This document shows positions 1 through 7,786 of a stretch of 16,753 bases of DNA, piece by piece; position 1 is the stretch's first letter, and the number at the start of each line of letters is the position of its first letter. A model generated the notes under the pieces. It saw only the letters and a program-made list of their open reading frames with translations, ran no database searches and was not told where the DNA came from. Source of the stretch: UBA4416 sp044340865 (GTDB taxonomy: Bacteria > Bacteroidota > Bacteroidia > B-17B0 > Aurantibacillaceae); assembly GCA_044340865.1 (NCBI GenBank), contig JBIISW010000043.1:1-16753 (forward strand), given 5' to 3'. Both the position numbers and the translations under genes were made by a program.

Positions 1-1378
1 TTATGTCATTATAAAGGCACGAAATGAAATAAAGTCCAAGAGCTAATAGTGTAAAAACGAAAATACTTCTCAAGTTATAATTTATTTTATAGTATTTCTG
101 CCCAAGTAAATAGGATAATATCATCATGATTCCATAAGACATAAAAGTTGCCCAGGCACATGCTATATAGCCATAATAAGGAATGAATAAAAAATTAATA
201 CTCAATGTTATGATGGCTCCAATGAAGGTAATCACTGCTCCAAATTTAGTTTGTCCAGTTAGTTTATACCAAATTGATAAATTAAAGTATACGCCAAGAA
301 ATAGATTTGCTAATAACAAAATAGGTACAACTACTAATCCAGTTCTATATTTTTCGCTAATTGCAAATTGTATCCAAGGTAAATTCATCATCGTTCCTAA
401 GAATAAAAACAAGCAAAATAGGATAAAGTATTTCATCACTAATGCATTTAAACTTTTAGAGTTTTTTGCATTTGCACTATTAAAGAAAAAAGGTTCAGCG
501 GCAAACTTAAATGCTTGTATAAATATGCTCATCAACATCGCTATTTTATAACAGTTGCTATAAACCCCAATTTGATAGCTGCCTTCATCTATTGGTAATA
601 TGTATTTTAAAACAATACGATCAAATGTTTCATTGACCATTCCTGCTAAGCCTAAAATTATTAGTGGCCACGCATATAAAAACATGTTTTTCCATAGAGT
701 AAAATCGAAGACATACTGAAAACCTTTAAATTCTTTAGATAGTAAAAATATACTGATGAGGTTTGCTACTAATTGGGCAATGAAAGCATAACCAATACCG
801 ATTTCTGGATTGTATAGGTTTGCAAAGATTGAATCATCTCCGCTCTCAAAGGCTTTTTTACAAATAATAAAGAAAAAAACATTGAATGAGATTGTTAAAA
901 TGACTGTTATGAATTTAATGCCTGCAAATTTTTTAGCGTTATTTTTTTGTCTTAATCTTGCGAAAGGAATTTGCATGACGGCATCTGAGGCAACAATTAA
1001 TATGCACCATACCACAAAATTGGAGTGTTGGGGCTCTTTAATTAGCTCGGATATATGCTCTGAAAATGAAATTATAAATAGCGTAAATACAACTGTGCTA
1101 ACTAGGATTGAGATTAAAGCTGTTGAATAAACTTTGTCTTTATTACTTTCCTCAGCCTTACTATAAAAGTTGAAGAATGCCGTTTCCATACCATACAAAA
1201 ACAAGATGTTAAAAAAACTGATGTACGCAAAAAACTCTGCGTTTGGAGCTAGCTGTGCAGGTTCTTTAAATATATAAGTTAGTACAAATGAAAAGGCATA
1301 ATTAATAAAACGAGGTAATATGCTCCCTAGTCCATAAATGGCAGTTTGTGATGCAAGTTTTTTTAATGGATTAGCCAA
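1..1378 (-). CDS. Wzx-like polysaccharide/oligosaccharide flippase, 3' end beyond window
   Basis: The frame is open for 459 codons from a TTG at 1378-1376 down to base 2, with no stop, so the C-terminus lies outside the window. The translation is a very hydrophobic multi-pass membrane protein. It opens with a short basic stretch and the first membrane segment (AIYGLGSILPRF), as in MOP-superfamily flippases. Mid-protein it carries NETFDRIVLKY (about residues 249-259) and FAAEPFFF (about 291-298), which I recognise from Bacteroidota lipopolysaccharide/O-antigen flippase-type transporters. Such proteins move lipid-linked saccharides across the inner membrane; the substrate cannot be told here. 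TTG is the start because the frame begins just downstream of stop codons and the first in-frame ATG would delete the first membrane segments. Family members are usually about 480-500 residues, so only a short tail should be missing. No clear promoter is seen upstream. Confidence 0.88.
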   Translation of the reverse strand, partial: MANPLKKLASQTAIYGLGSILPRFINYAFSFVLTYIFKEPAQLAPNAEFFAYISFFNILFLYGMETAFFNFYSKAEESNKDKVYSTALISILVSTVVFTLFIISFSEHISELIKEPQHSNFVVWCILIVASDAVMQIPFARLRQKNNAKKFAGIKFITVILTISFNVFFFIICKKAFESGDDSIFANLYNPEIGIGYAFIAQLVANLISIFLLSKEFKGFQYVFDFTLWKNMFLYAWPLIILGLAGMVNETFDRIVLKYILPIDEGSYQIGVYSNCYKIAMLMSIFIQAFKFAAEPFFFNSANAKNSKSLNALVMKYFILFCLFLFLGTMMNLPWIQFAISEKYRTGLVVVPILLLANLFLGVYFNLSIWYKLTGQTKFGAVITFIGAIITLSINFLFIPYYGYIACAWATFMSYGIMMILSYLLGQKYYKINYNLRSIFVFTLLALGLYFISCLYNDI

Positions 1379-1499
1379 TAGTTTATTTATTTAAACGTAG
1401 TAAAATTAGATTTTTTTTAATTACTCATACCTACATTCAAGATAAGATATTAACCTATACTTGTCATTTCATTTTTAATTAACTATCACTGTAAAAACA

Positions 1500-1532
1500 G
1501 AAAACCCTTCGATATAACACCGAAGGGTTTTC
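1500..1532 (-). terminator. Rho-independent-type terminator of the T9SS beta-propeller gene
   Basis: A perfect 12-bp inverted repeat (GAAAACCCTTCG and CGAAGGGTTTTC) is separated by a 9-base loop. It lies about 20 bases past the stop codon of the minus-strand gene at 1551. Read on the minus strand, the second arm ends in TTTTC and is followed by CTGTTTTTAC, giving a broken U-tract. The hairpin separates the large secreted-protein gene from the flippase gene, so the two are probably separate transcription units. Confidence 0.8.
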
Positions 1533-1550
1533 TATTTTAAAAATTTTATT

Positions 1551-4500
1551 TTATTTTATTACGACTAATCGATTTGTACCAACAATTTCAGTATTTGAAC
1601 TTAAACTTACAATATATGTACCTGAAATTAAATCTTCAGTTCCTATTTGCATGAGTTGCTCTCCTTCTGGCAATTTACCTAAGGTTTTTGTAATTACTAA
1701 AACACCCTTTAAATCATAAACCGATAAAGTTAAGTTCTCTTGTTTTTTAATAGTAAATGATAAATTAACCATATCTCTCGTTGGATTTGGATATAATTTA
1801 ATCTCACTAACTACCGTTTTATCTTTTGGAGTAATCTCGTTAATTCCTACTGTAAATTGTGAATAATATGTATCACTAGCCCAAATTCCGCGACCATGAG
1901 TACCTGCATAAATCATACCTGAATTATAGCTTTCTAAATTACCTTTCGTTTGCTGACGAAGCATAAAAACTGGCACATTAGGTAATTTATTGTTATTTTC
2001 TTTAGTCCAAGTAGGATTGGCAACTGTAATATCAGAAGTAGCATACAGTCCATGTTCTGTTCCAACTAAAACACGATTGGTATTTTTAACTTCAATTAAA
2101 GATGAGTAAATAGGATCACTTGCAATTAGACCAGTAGTTCCAGCCCCCATTCTTGAAGAAAATAAACCTAAACCAAGAGCGGTAGGATGAGTTGCAGGAT
2201 TTGCTGCATAATATACATGCGGACTTGCGCCGTATCCACCAACTGTCACGATTATTTTACTTCCGTTAATTGGATCAACTGAAATTGATGTAACAACACC
2301 ACCAGGGAATGTTCCAATTTTTGTACAACGGATTGGACTTCTTTTTCTTTGTGCATTACCCGCAGAGTCAATCATATTTGCTTTTAACGAATCTATTGAT
2401 TTTACTCCTATCGAATCGTATAAAGATTTTAAATGCGAAATTCTAAATAATGTACCAGATTGTGTACCTACATATAAATTATCACCATTTGGGTCCCATT
2501 CCATCGTTTGAACAACACCATTGAATGGAGCATTTGCACCTGTTTCATCTCGAGAAACGCTACTAGCTACTGTACACCAATCAGGACTGATACTAAAGTT
2601 TAATGGTTTTTTTACCACAACCACTCTACTTGTTAATCCAATTGCTAATCGTGCTTGTAAGATATCTGGAACTAATACTCTAGATCTTGCTGGTAAAGTT
2701 GACGTTAATGTGTAAGGGAATTTTGTTCCAGAGGTTACTTCACTTGTAACTCTTACATTAGCACCAGAGTTAAATGCTTCTGTAACTAACGTTTTGATTA
2801 ATGTTCCGTTCGTTGGAGCAGTTGTAAATGTTATTTTTAAAGAATCTATTTCTGGAAAAATACCAAAGTCTAAACCAAATCTTGAAGCAATAACAACTCC
2901 AGAATAAGCACCAATTGTAAATGGCACTGAAGTTGTGTAAGTGGTTACAACTGTTCCAACTTTTGTTGAAGTTATTGGAGAGGTGTAATTTAAACCTGAT
3001 GTAGGCAATCCAACAATAGTTAAATAAAGAGAATCTAAAATGGCTGAGTTATCTGTACGAACCACTTTTGATTTAAATACTTTTTGAGTTCCATCTCCTA
3101 GTCCAGCTGTATTATTTGTTATTACAGGAGCAGTAAAATAAACAGAGTCTATTGAAGTAAAGTCTGATGTTGATTCCCAAAGTTTAATTGGTGTAACAAA
3201 ACTCGCAAATGCTCCTGTTCCTGGACCTCCATTTACTTTGCTATATTCTCCATCTACAAATTCATTTCCACCATAAGGACCTTTATTAGCTGCTCTATCA
3301 ACTTGACCATAGTAAATTGACGTAAACACCGCATCGTTTGCAATATTTGAGAATTCTAAAAAATTTCCATCTCCGCCACCAAGAGGATAAGCGCCTTTAG
3401 TTCCATTCCATGTTCCAGGTATGTAAGTTGTTCCATTATCTTGATTTCCACAAGCAACGCCTCCCATTGGAAAACCAGATACTCCTAATGCAGGATATCT
3501 CTCAAAACCAATAGCATAAGGTTGAGTTGTGTTAAATCCTTTATTGATAGCACTAAAATTTAATCCGCCATCTAGGCTTCTAAACATACCACCATCACAT
3601 CCTATGATTAGTTTATTTGAGTTGAATGGATCCCATTCGAAAGCATGAATATCTGAGTGCACATATTGTTGTGAACCTACTGCAAATTGATAGGCTGCAT
3701 AATTCCAGCTTCCAATTCCTGGAGAAACTCTATTCCATTTCCAACATGAAACCCCACCTAAATATAGTAAACCTGGGTTAGAAGGACTAACAGTTATAGC
3801 GTTATCGTATTGACCTTGTCCGTTTCCACCAGAAATATATGGATCAAATGTTGTAGAACTTGCGTTAGCAATTCTGTACCATGTTAAACCTCCATTTTCA
3901 GTATAAATTACCCCACCTAATTTACTATCACCTCTAACACCTGCAGCATAAATATAATTTGGATTTGAAGGAGCAATGGCTAATTCTGTTGAATAACGAT
4001 CTGAACTTGAGATAACAGAAATAGACGGTGTGATTGCGGTTACAAATTCATCACCAGAAATAGATCTGTAAATACCTGCACTTGAACAAAAAACATAAGA
4101 TCCATCTGTGCCAACTTTAATGTCTTTTATAAAACCACTTGTAGCAACTGAAGCACTCGTAGTAGATAATTTTGCTGAACCCCATGTTGCACCAGCATTT
4201 TTAGAAATTTTAAATCCATTTGAAAATGTTCCTAAATAAATAACATTAGGGTCTGTTTTATGACATTTTACATTTTTGATATCACGATATGAAACTGTAT
4301 TTGTTACAGAAGTAATAGCGTTTGTTGCTAAGTTTAATTTAAATAAACCTGCGCCAATAAAGGCAGAATTCCCATCGCCACCAGAATTTTCTTCACCTGT
4401 ACCGAAATAAATAAAATTTCCACTTGCATCTTGGTCAATACAGCCAATAATCATATTACTTAATTGATCGTTTATAGGATTCCATGTGCTCCCTCCATTA

Positions 4501-4901
4501 GTAGATTTGAAAAGCCCACCAGAAACACCACCAGCATAGATAACATTTTGATTAAATTTATCAAATACGATAGCTCTAACTCTTCCACCTACGTTATCTG
4601 GACCTAATTCAGTCCAATTTAAACCTAATGCACTATTGGTGCGGAAATTAGATGTATTTTGCATTCTAAATAATGCCTCTTGATCTGCCATGGCACGACC
4701 TTCTTCATTAATAAGTCCTGTACTAGGATCTGCTTTTAACATTTGATAATAGGCTTCAGCTCCTGCCCAACTTTGGGCTTTATTTTTTTCAGCATCTTCA
4801 AAACGTGGCGAGTAGTGAGATGATTTGATTAATGTTAAAGGCGCAACTATCATAATTGCACCGCTTACAAAGTATGCTAAAGTTTTAAAGTTTAGTTTCA
4901 T
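1551..4901 (-). CDS. Secreted beta-propeller (sialidase/VPS10-like, Asp-box) protein with T9SS type A sorting domain
   Basis: The product has 1116 residues. A hydrophobic N-terminal export segment (about residues 8-26) has no clear AxA cleavage site. A spacer typical of the family follows, then WTELGPDNVGGRVRAI (96-111). Asp-box-like turns appear at STNGGSTW (133-140), SKNAGATW (233-240), TENGGLTW (334-341) and SLDGGLNF (442-449), indicating a propeller built of sialidase/VPS10-type blades. More repeats (GVVQTMEWDPNG, HGRGIWASD) follow a Ser/Thr-rich beta-like insertion at about 575-770. From about residue 1035 comes a C-terminal T9SS type A domain (KLYPNPTRDMVNL ... GTYIVSL ... LVVIK). It is expected to cross the outer membrane by T9SS and be attached to the surface or released. 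No catalytic residues are recognisable, so a binding or adhesive role is as likely as an enzymatic one. It forms its own transcription unit with a hairpin terminator downstream. Confidence 0.9.
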   Translation of the reverse strand: MKLNFKTLAYFVSGAIMIVAPLTLIKSSHYSPRFEDAEKNKAQSWAGAEAYYQMLKADPSTGLINEEGRAMADQEALFRMQNTSNFRTNSALGLNWTELGPDNVGGRVRAIVFDKFNQNVIYAGGVSGGLFKSTNGGSTWNPINDQLSNMIIGCIDQDASGNFIYFGTGEENSGGDGNSAFIGAGLFKLNLATNAITSVTNTVSYRDIKNVKCHKTDPNVIYLGTFSNGFKISKNAGATWGSAKLSTTSASVATSGFIKDIKVGTDGSYVFCSSAGIYRSISGDEFVTAITPSISVISSSDRYSTELAIAPSNPNYIYAAGVRGDSKLGGVIYTENGGLTWYRIANASSTTFDPYISGGNGQGQYDNAITVSPSNPGLLYLGGVSCWKWNRVSPGIGSWNYAAYQFAVGSQQYVHSDIHAFEWDPFNSNKLIIGCDGGMFRSLDGGLNFSAINKGFNTTQPYAIGFERYPALGVSGFPMGGVACGNQDNGTTYIPGTWNGTKGAYPLGGGDGNFLEFSNIANDAVFTSIYYGQVDRAANKGPYGGNEFVDGEYSKVNGGPGTGAFASFVTPIKLWESTSDFTSIDSVYFTAPVITNNTAGLGDGTQKVFKSKVVRTDNSAILDSLYLTIVGLPTSGLNYTSPITSTKVGTVVTTYTTSVPFTIGAYSGVVIASRFGLDFGIFPEIDSLKITFTTAPTNGTLIKTLVTEAFNSGANVRVTSEVTSGTKFPYTLTSTLPARSRVLVPDILQARLAIGLTSRVVVVKKPLNFSISPDWCTVASSVSRDETGANAPFNGVVQTMEWDPNGDNLYVGTQSGTLFRISHLKSLYDSIGVKSIDSLKANMIDSAGNAQRKRSPIRCTKIGTFPGGVVTSISVDPINGSKIIVTVGGYGASPHVYYAANPATHPTALGLGLFSSRMGAGTTGLIASDPIYSSLIEVKNTNRVLVGTEHGLYATSDITVANPTWTKENNNKLPNVPVFMLRQQTKGNLESYNSGMIYAGTHGRGIWASDTYYSQFTVGINEITPKDKTVVSEIKLYPNPTRDMVNLSFTIKKQENLTLSVYDLKGVLVITKTLGKLPEGEQLMQIGTEDLISGTYIVSLSSNTEIVGTNRLVVIK

Positions 4902-4940
4902 GACTGTTTGTTTTATTTATTCGAAAAAATGTTCTAAACA

Positions 4941-4948
4941 CAAATATA
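4941..4948 (-). promoter_or_regulatory. Putative Bacteroidota -7 element for the T9SS beta-propeller gene
   Basis: The minus strand reads TATATTTG, an exact match to the Bacteroidota TAnnTTTG -7 element, 39 bases before the ATG at 4901. That would give a leader of roughly 30-35 nt. No TTG sits at the expected 17-23 base spacing upstream, so only half of the bipartite promoter is supported. Confidence 0.45.
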
Positions 4949-5064
4949 AATTATAATTATTCAAAATACTAAAAAAATATTAAAAGTGGTTACAATTAAT
5001 TAACAAGTGGTAGGATATTTTTGTTTAAAATAAAACTAGCTATTTAAACTTAAATACGTTTCAA

Positions 5065-5937
5065 TTAAAAAACATGTTTTTCAGCATGATAAGATGACCT
5101 CACTAATGCACCACTTTCAACATATTTAAATCCTTTGCTTAGTGCAATTTCTTTCCATTTGTTAAATTCATCCGGATGAACAAATCGGGCCACTGGCAAA
5201 TGTTTTGGCGTAGGTTGCAAATACTGTCCAATTGTGATAACATCGCAATTAACTGAGGCTAAATCGTTTATGGTTTCCATTAATTCTTCTTCAGTTTCAC
5301 CTAATCCTACCATGATACCAGATTTAGTTCGAACATTTGCTTCATGCAATCGTTTCAATACCTCTAAACTTCTATCATATTTGGCTTGAATTCTAACCTG
5401 GGCTGTTAGTCGTCTTACAGTTTCCATATTATGGGAAACAATATCAGGCTTTACATCTATAATTCGTTGTAAATTATCCCATTTTCCTGCAAAATCCGGA
5501 ATAAGACATTCGAATTTTGTAGAAGGGCTAATTTCTCTGATTGCTTTTATAGTTTCTGCCCAAATAATGGAGCCGCCATCTTTTAAATCATCTCTATCAA
5601 CAGATGTAATAACGCAATGCTTAACATTCATTAGTTTAACAGAGTTGGCAACGCGTTTTGGTTCGTCCCAATCTGCCGGTTTTGGTTTACCAGTTGCGAC
5701 AGCGCAAAATCCACAAGAACGGGTACAAATATTTCCTAAAATCATAAATGTGGCAGTGCCTGCACCCCAACATTCACCCATATTAGGGCAGTTTCCACTT
5801 TCGCAAATGGTGTGAAGTTTGTGTTCTGAAACTATTTTCCTAACTTTCAAATAATCTTCGCCTATTGGTAATTTTACCCTTAACCAATCTGGTTTACGAG
5901 GTTTTTCTAAAAGTGCTTTTATTTCTAAATTTTCCAT
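5065..5937 (-). CDS. lipA: Lipoyl synthase
   Basis: This radical-SAM enzyme inserts two sulfurs into protein-bound octanoyl groups to make lipoyl cofactors for 2-oxoacid dehydrogenases and the glycine cleavage system. Its 290 residues match the family length. Both iron-sulfur sites are visible: the auxiliary-cluster cysteines C45, C50 and C56 (CESGNCPNMGEC) and the radical-SAM CxxxCxxC at C71, C75 and C78 (CTRSCGFC). The C-terminal RSSYHAE stretch (280-286) supplies the conserved serine of the auxiliary cluster. Other family stretches are VITSVDRDDL, IMVGLGE and YLQPTPKHLPVARF. The ATG at 5937 lies 3 bases after the stop of the upstream outer-membrane-like gene, so the two are very likely cotranscribed and lipA has no room for its own promoter there. 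Nothing essential is missing. Confidence 0.98.
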   Translation of the reverse strand: MENLEIKALLEKPRKPDWLRVKLPIGEDYLKVRKIVSEHKLHTICESGNCPNMGECWGAGTATFMILGNICTRSCGFCAVATGKPKPADWDEPKRVANSVKLMNVKHCVITSVDRDDLKDGGSIIWAETIKAIREISPSTKFECLIPDFAGKWDNLQRIIDVKPDIVSHNMETVRRLTAQVRIQAKYDRSLEVLKRLHEANVRTKSGIMVGLGETEEELMETINDLASVNCDVITIGQYLQPTPKHLPVARFVHPDEFNKWKEIALSKGFKYVESGALVRSSYHAEKHVF

Positions 5938-5940
5938 GTG

Positions 5941-6696
5941 TTAAAACCATTTTTTTCCAAATACAAAACTAACATATAATGTCATAATAAAGTTTTCGGA
6001 CGGATTGTTTGCCATTATTGGAAGGGCTTTTGGGTAATAATCGAATATAATTCCCGTTTCAATTGCTTTCACGTTATCCGAATATGGCGCAAATTCGAAG
6101 CTAAGATTAGCTTTTGCATAAAAGCCCGGATAAATTTTAGTTTCCGATAATCCATCAACAATGGAACCTCTTCCAGAAATGCTGTCAATTGTATGAATGG
6201 ATGAATTGTATTTGATTGCTTCTTGATATTTTACACCAAATGTATTCTGTCTGTATACGAGAATGTAATTCGGTTTCGCAAATGTGATATTTCCACCCAA
6301 AAAATAGCAAGATCGAATTTCTACAGATTTTCTATCAGCTTTTTTGTAAACAGTTGTTTGATACCCAACGCCTGCTCTAAACATGAGAATACTATTGAGC
6401 TTGCCGTAAACAAAGCGTTTTGAATTGTCTGACTGATTTGAAACTTTGATTTCTTTGGGATGTTTCAAATTCAACATTTCAAGTTCCATTACTCGTTTTC
6501 TTGAAGCAGTAACGTGTTTGGACCTCATAATATTTATACCTAAACCTCTACTGTGTAAAAATAAACCTCCAGACATTTCATTTCTATAAAGCACATTTGG
6601 ATCATTACCATTAGCAATTGCTTGTGTTGTGCTTTGCGAAAAGCTTAATTGTCCAATGACTAGGAATGTAAATAAATATGATAGTTTACCGAACAT
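5941..6696 (-). CDS. Predicted secreted outer-membrane-like protein of unknown function, upstream of lipA
   Basis: I do not recognise a named family. From the ATG at 6696 the product has 251 residues. An N-terminal signal peptide (hydrophobic LSYLFTFLVIG, then a likely cleavage near LSFSQS) precedes a chain rich in alternating hydrophobic/polar stretches with many Tyr and Phe (for example MFRAGVGYQT, GFYAKANLSFEFAPY). The chain ends FVFGKKWF. A terminal strand ending in an aromatic residue, with these alternating segments, suggests a small outer-membrane beta-barrel, but this is inference. The same frame can be opened 9 bases upstream by a TTG at 6705. I prefer the ATG because it immediately begins the signal peptide and because the TTG lies inside a candidate -7 promoter element. 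It is separated from lipA by only 3 bases and is probably the first gene of that operon. Confidence 0.75.
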   Translation of the reverse strand: MFGKLSYLFTFLVIGQLSFSQSTTQAIANGNDPNVLYRNEMSGGLFLHSRGLGINIMRSKHVTASRKRVMELEMLNLKHPKEIKVSNQSDNSKRFVYGKLNSILMFRAGVGYQTTVYKKADRKSVEIRSCYFLGGNITFAKPNYILVYRQNTFGVKYQEAIKYNSSIHTIDSISGRGSIVDGLSETKIYPGFYAKANLSFEFAPYSDNVKAIETGIIFDYYPKALPIMANNPSENFIMTLYVSFVFGKKWF

Positions 6697-6702
6697 GATT
6701 AA

Positions 6703-6710
6703 CAAAAGTA
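6703..6710 (-). promoter_or_regulatory. Possible -7 element for the outer-membrane-like gene and lipA
   Basis: The minus strand reads TACTTTTG, matching TAnnTTTG, and ends 6 bases before the ATG at 6696. No -33 TTG is found at normal spacing. If real, the transcript would have almost no leader. The sequence is AT-rich and the match may be chance. Confidence 0.25.
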
Positions 6711-6755
6711 ATTAATATTTTTAGTTAAGTGTAATTTGTTTTGTCTAATATTTCC

Positions 6756-6785
6756 TTGAAATGAATATTGCTTTTTATATATTTG
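6756..6785 (+). promoter_or_regulatory. Bacteroidota-type promoter (-33/-7) of the OsmC-family gene
   Basis: TTG at 6756-6758 is followed after 19 bases by TATATTTG at 6778-6785. This is the expected layout of the Bacteroidota sigma-ABfr consensus (TTG or TTTG, 17-23 bases, TAnnTTTG). It is the best bipartite promoter in the window. The -7 element ends 12 bases before the ATG at 6798, so the leader would be only a few bases long. That excludes the upstream in-frame start at 6768. Confidence 0.55.
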
Positions 6786-6797
6786 AAAAAAAATAAA

Positions 6798-7205
6798 ATG
6801 GTAACAAGTAAGATAGAATATTTAGGTGAATTGCGAACTGAAGCGATTCACCTTCAATCAAATTCATTGATTCATACCGATGCTCCAAAAGATAATCATG
6901 GTAAAGGTGAGGCTTTTTCGCCAACAGATTTAATCGCCACTGCATTAGGAAGTTGTATGATATCGGTCATGGGAATTGTTGCTTTAAAAGAAGGAATAAC
7001 GACCATTGAAGGAACTATAGCTGAAGTAACAAAAGTGATGCATGCTGAACCTCGTCGTATCGGTGAAATTCATATTAAAATAACGTTTCCGAAAAAGAAT
7101 TTTACTGATAAAGAAAAGTTGATGTATGAGAGATCTGCCCATACTTGTCCAGTTGCTAAAAGCTTACACCCTGATTTAAAACAAATTATTGAGTTTGTTT
7201 GGTAA
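6798..7205 (+). CDS. OsmC/Ohr-family peroxiredoxin-like protein
   Basis: The product has 135 residues from the ATG at 6798, a normal length for OsmC-family proteins. Members reduce peroxides, in Ohr especially organic hydroperoxides, with two cysteines. Both are present: C53 in ALGSCMISVMG and C117 in HTCPVAKSLHP. The family stretches GKGEAFSPTDLIATALGSC and the C-terminal CPVAKSLHPDL resemble the general OsmC/YhfA-like subgroup more than classical Ohr, so the substrate is uncertain. The frame can be extended 10 codons upstream to 6768. That extension reads as low-complexity (LFIYLKKNK) and overlaps the -7 promoter element, so I reject it. The end overlaps the convergent ytxJ gene by 20 bases. 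Confidence 0.93.
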   Translation: MVTSKIEYLGELRTEAIHLQSNSLIHTDAPKDNHGKGEAFSPTDLIATALGSCMISVMGIVALKEGITTIEGTIAEVTKVMHAEPRRIGEIHIKITFPKKNFTDKEKLMYERSAHTCPVAKSLHPDLKQIIEFVW

Positions 7206-7545
7206 TGGCTTCTAAAATAGAATTAGCTGAAATATCTGTGTGTGAGGATGCATAAAAACATGTTCCGTTTTTAATTAATAGCACTTGCGGCGAAGCGTGT
7301 TCAACATTAAATAAAGAAGCTATTTCGTTCGAAATATCTCGATGATTTAATAAATCTAAATAATAAGCGGGAATTTTTTCGTCATCATTCCATCTTGTTT
7401 CTAGCCTATTGAGTGCCATTGAACTGATAGAACAACGTGTACTGTGCTTAAACAACAAAACAGCCAAATTTTCGTGAGGCTGCTGATTTGATTGAGAAAT
7501 AATATCCTGTAACTGATTTAGTTCAGTTAAATTATGCCAAAGCAT
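7186..7545 (-). CDS. ytxJ: YtxJ-like bacillithiol-system thiol protein (monothiol bacilliredoxin family)
   Basis: The product has 119 residues and a thioredoxin-like fold signature: LAVLLFKHSTRCSISSMAL places a single cysteine at C38 in the TCPIS-like position, followed by YYLDLLNHRDISNEIASLF and SPQVLLIKNG (cis-Pro type loop). This matches the YtxJ family. The family is named for its association with bacillithiol, the low-molecular-weight thiol of Firmicutes and many Bacteroidota, and probably removes bacillithiol from proteins. It lies 6 bases downstream of a 43-residue lipoprotein gene in the same direction, suggesting cotranscription. Its 3' end overlaps the convergent OsmC gene by 20 bases, joining two thiol-defence genes tail to tail. 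No bacillithiol biosynthesis gene is in the window. Confidence 0.88.
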   Translation of the reverse strand: MLWHNLTELNQLQDIISQSNQQPHENLAVLLFKHSTRCSISSMALNRLETRWNDDEKIPAYYLDLLNHRDISNEIASLFNVEHASPQVLLIKNGTCFYASSHTDISANSILEAITKQTQ

Positions 7546-7551
7546 CAGAAA

Positions 7552-7683
7552 TTAAATAGATTTTTTAACAGAACTAGTTGTGTTTGCTTTAGTATATGCA
7601 GGACATTTTTCGTGCGATTTACAAGCAGTGAAAACTGAACAAAAAACAATAGATAAAGCAGTAACGATTAGTAATTTTTTCAT
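7552..7683 (-). CDS. Small (43-residue) lipoprotein upstream of ytxJ
   Basis: An ATG at 7683-7681 opens a 43-codon frame ending in TAA at 7554-7552. It starts MKKLLIVTALSIVF and reaches a lipobox-like FTAC with the candidate lipidated cysteine at C21, followed by KSHEKCPAY and a short Lys/Thr/Ser tail. The layout (Lys-Lys, hydrophobic core, lipobox, very short mature peptide of about 23 residues) is that of a tiny lipoprotein. A short tail with KCPAY after the lipobox is a pattern I associate with small uncharacterised Bacteroidota lipoproteins. It is probably anchored in an envelope membrane. It is separated from ytxJ by 6 bases and preceded by a -7-like element. Function is unknown. The second cysteine (C27) could be redox-active, given the neighbour, but that is speculation. 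Confidence 0.75.
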   Translation of the reverse strand: MKKLLIVTALSIVFCSVFTACKSHEKCPAYTKANTTSSVKKSI

Positions 7684-7713
7684 AAGTAAGATTTTATATT
7701 TAAATAATCTTAG

Positions 7714-7721
7714 CAAATATA
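7714..7721 (-). promoter_or_regulatory. Putative -7 element for the small lipoprotein and ytxJ
   Basis: The minus strand reads TATATTTG, an exact TAnnTTTG match, 30 bases before the lipoprotein ATG at 7683. The nearest upstream TTG (7736-7734) is only 12 bases away, shorter than the usual 17-23, so only the -7 half is supported. The position supports transcription of lipoprotein and ytxJ as one unit. Confidence 0.4.
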
Positions 7722-7786
7722 TGTTAAATTGCTCAACTATAAAACTATTGTATTTAAATCAATAATTATTAATTAACAAAACAAAG

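Noticed and set aside
183..1130. Plus-strand open frames of 122 and 106 codons (183-551 and 810-1130)
   Set aside because: They lie antisense to the continuous minus-strand flippase frame, whose translation matches a known membrane family; their own products look like no protein family.
6768..6797. Ten-codon N-terminal extension of the OsmC-family gene
   Set aside because: It overlaps the -7 promoter element and is a Lys-rich low-complexity stretch; the downstream ATG gives the normal family N-terminus.
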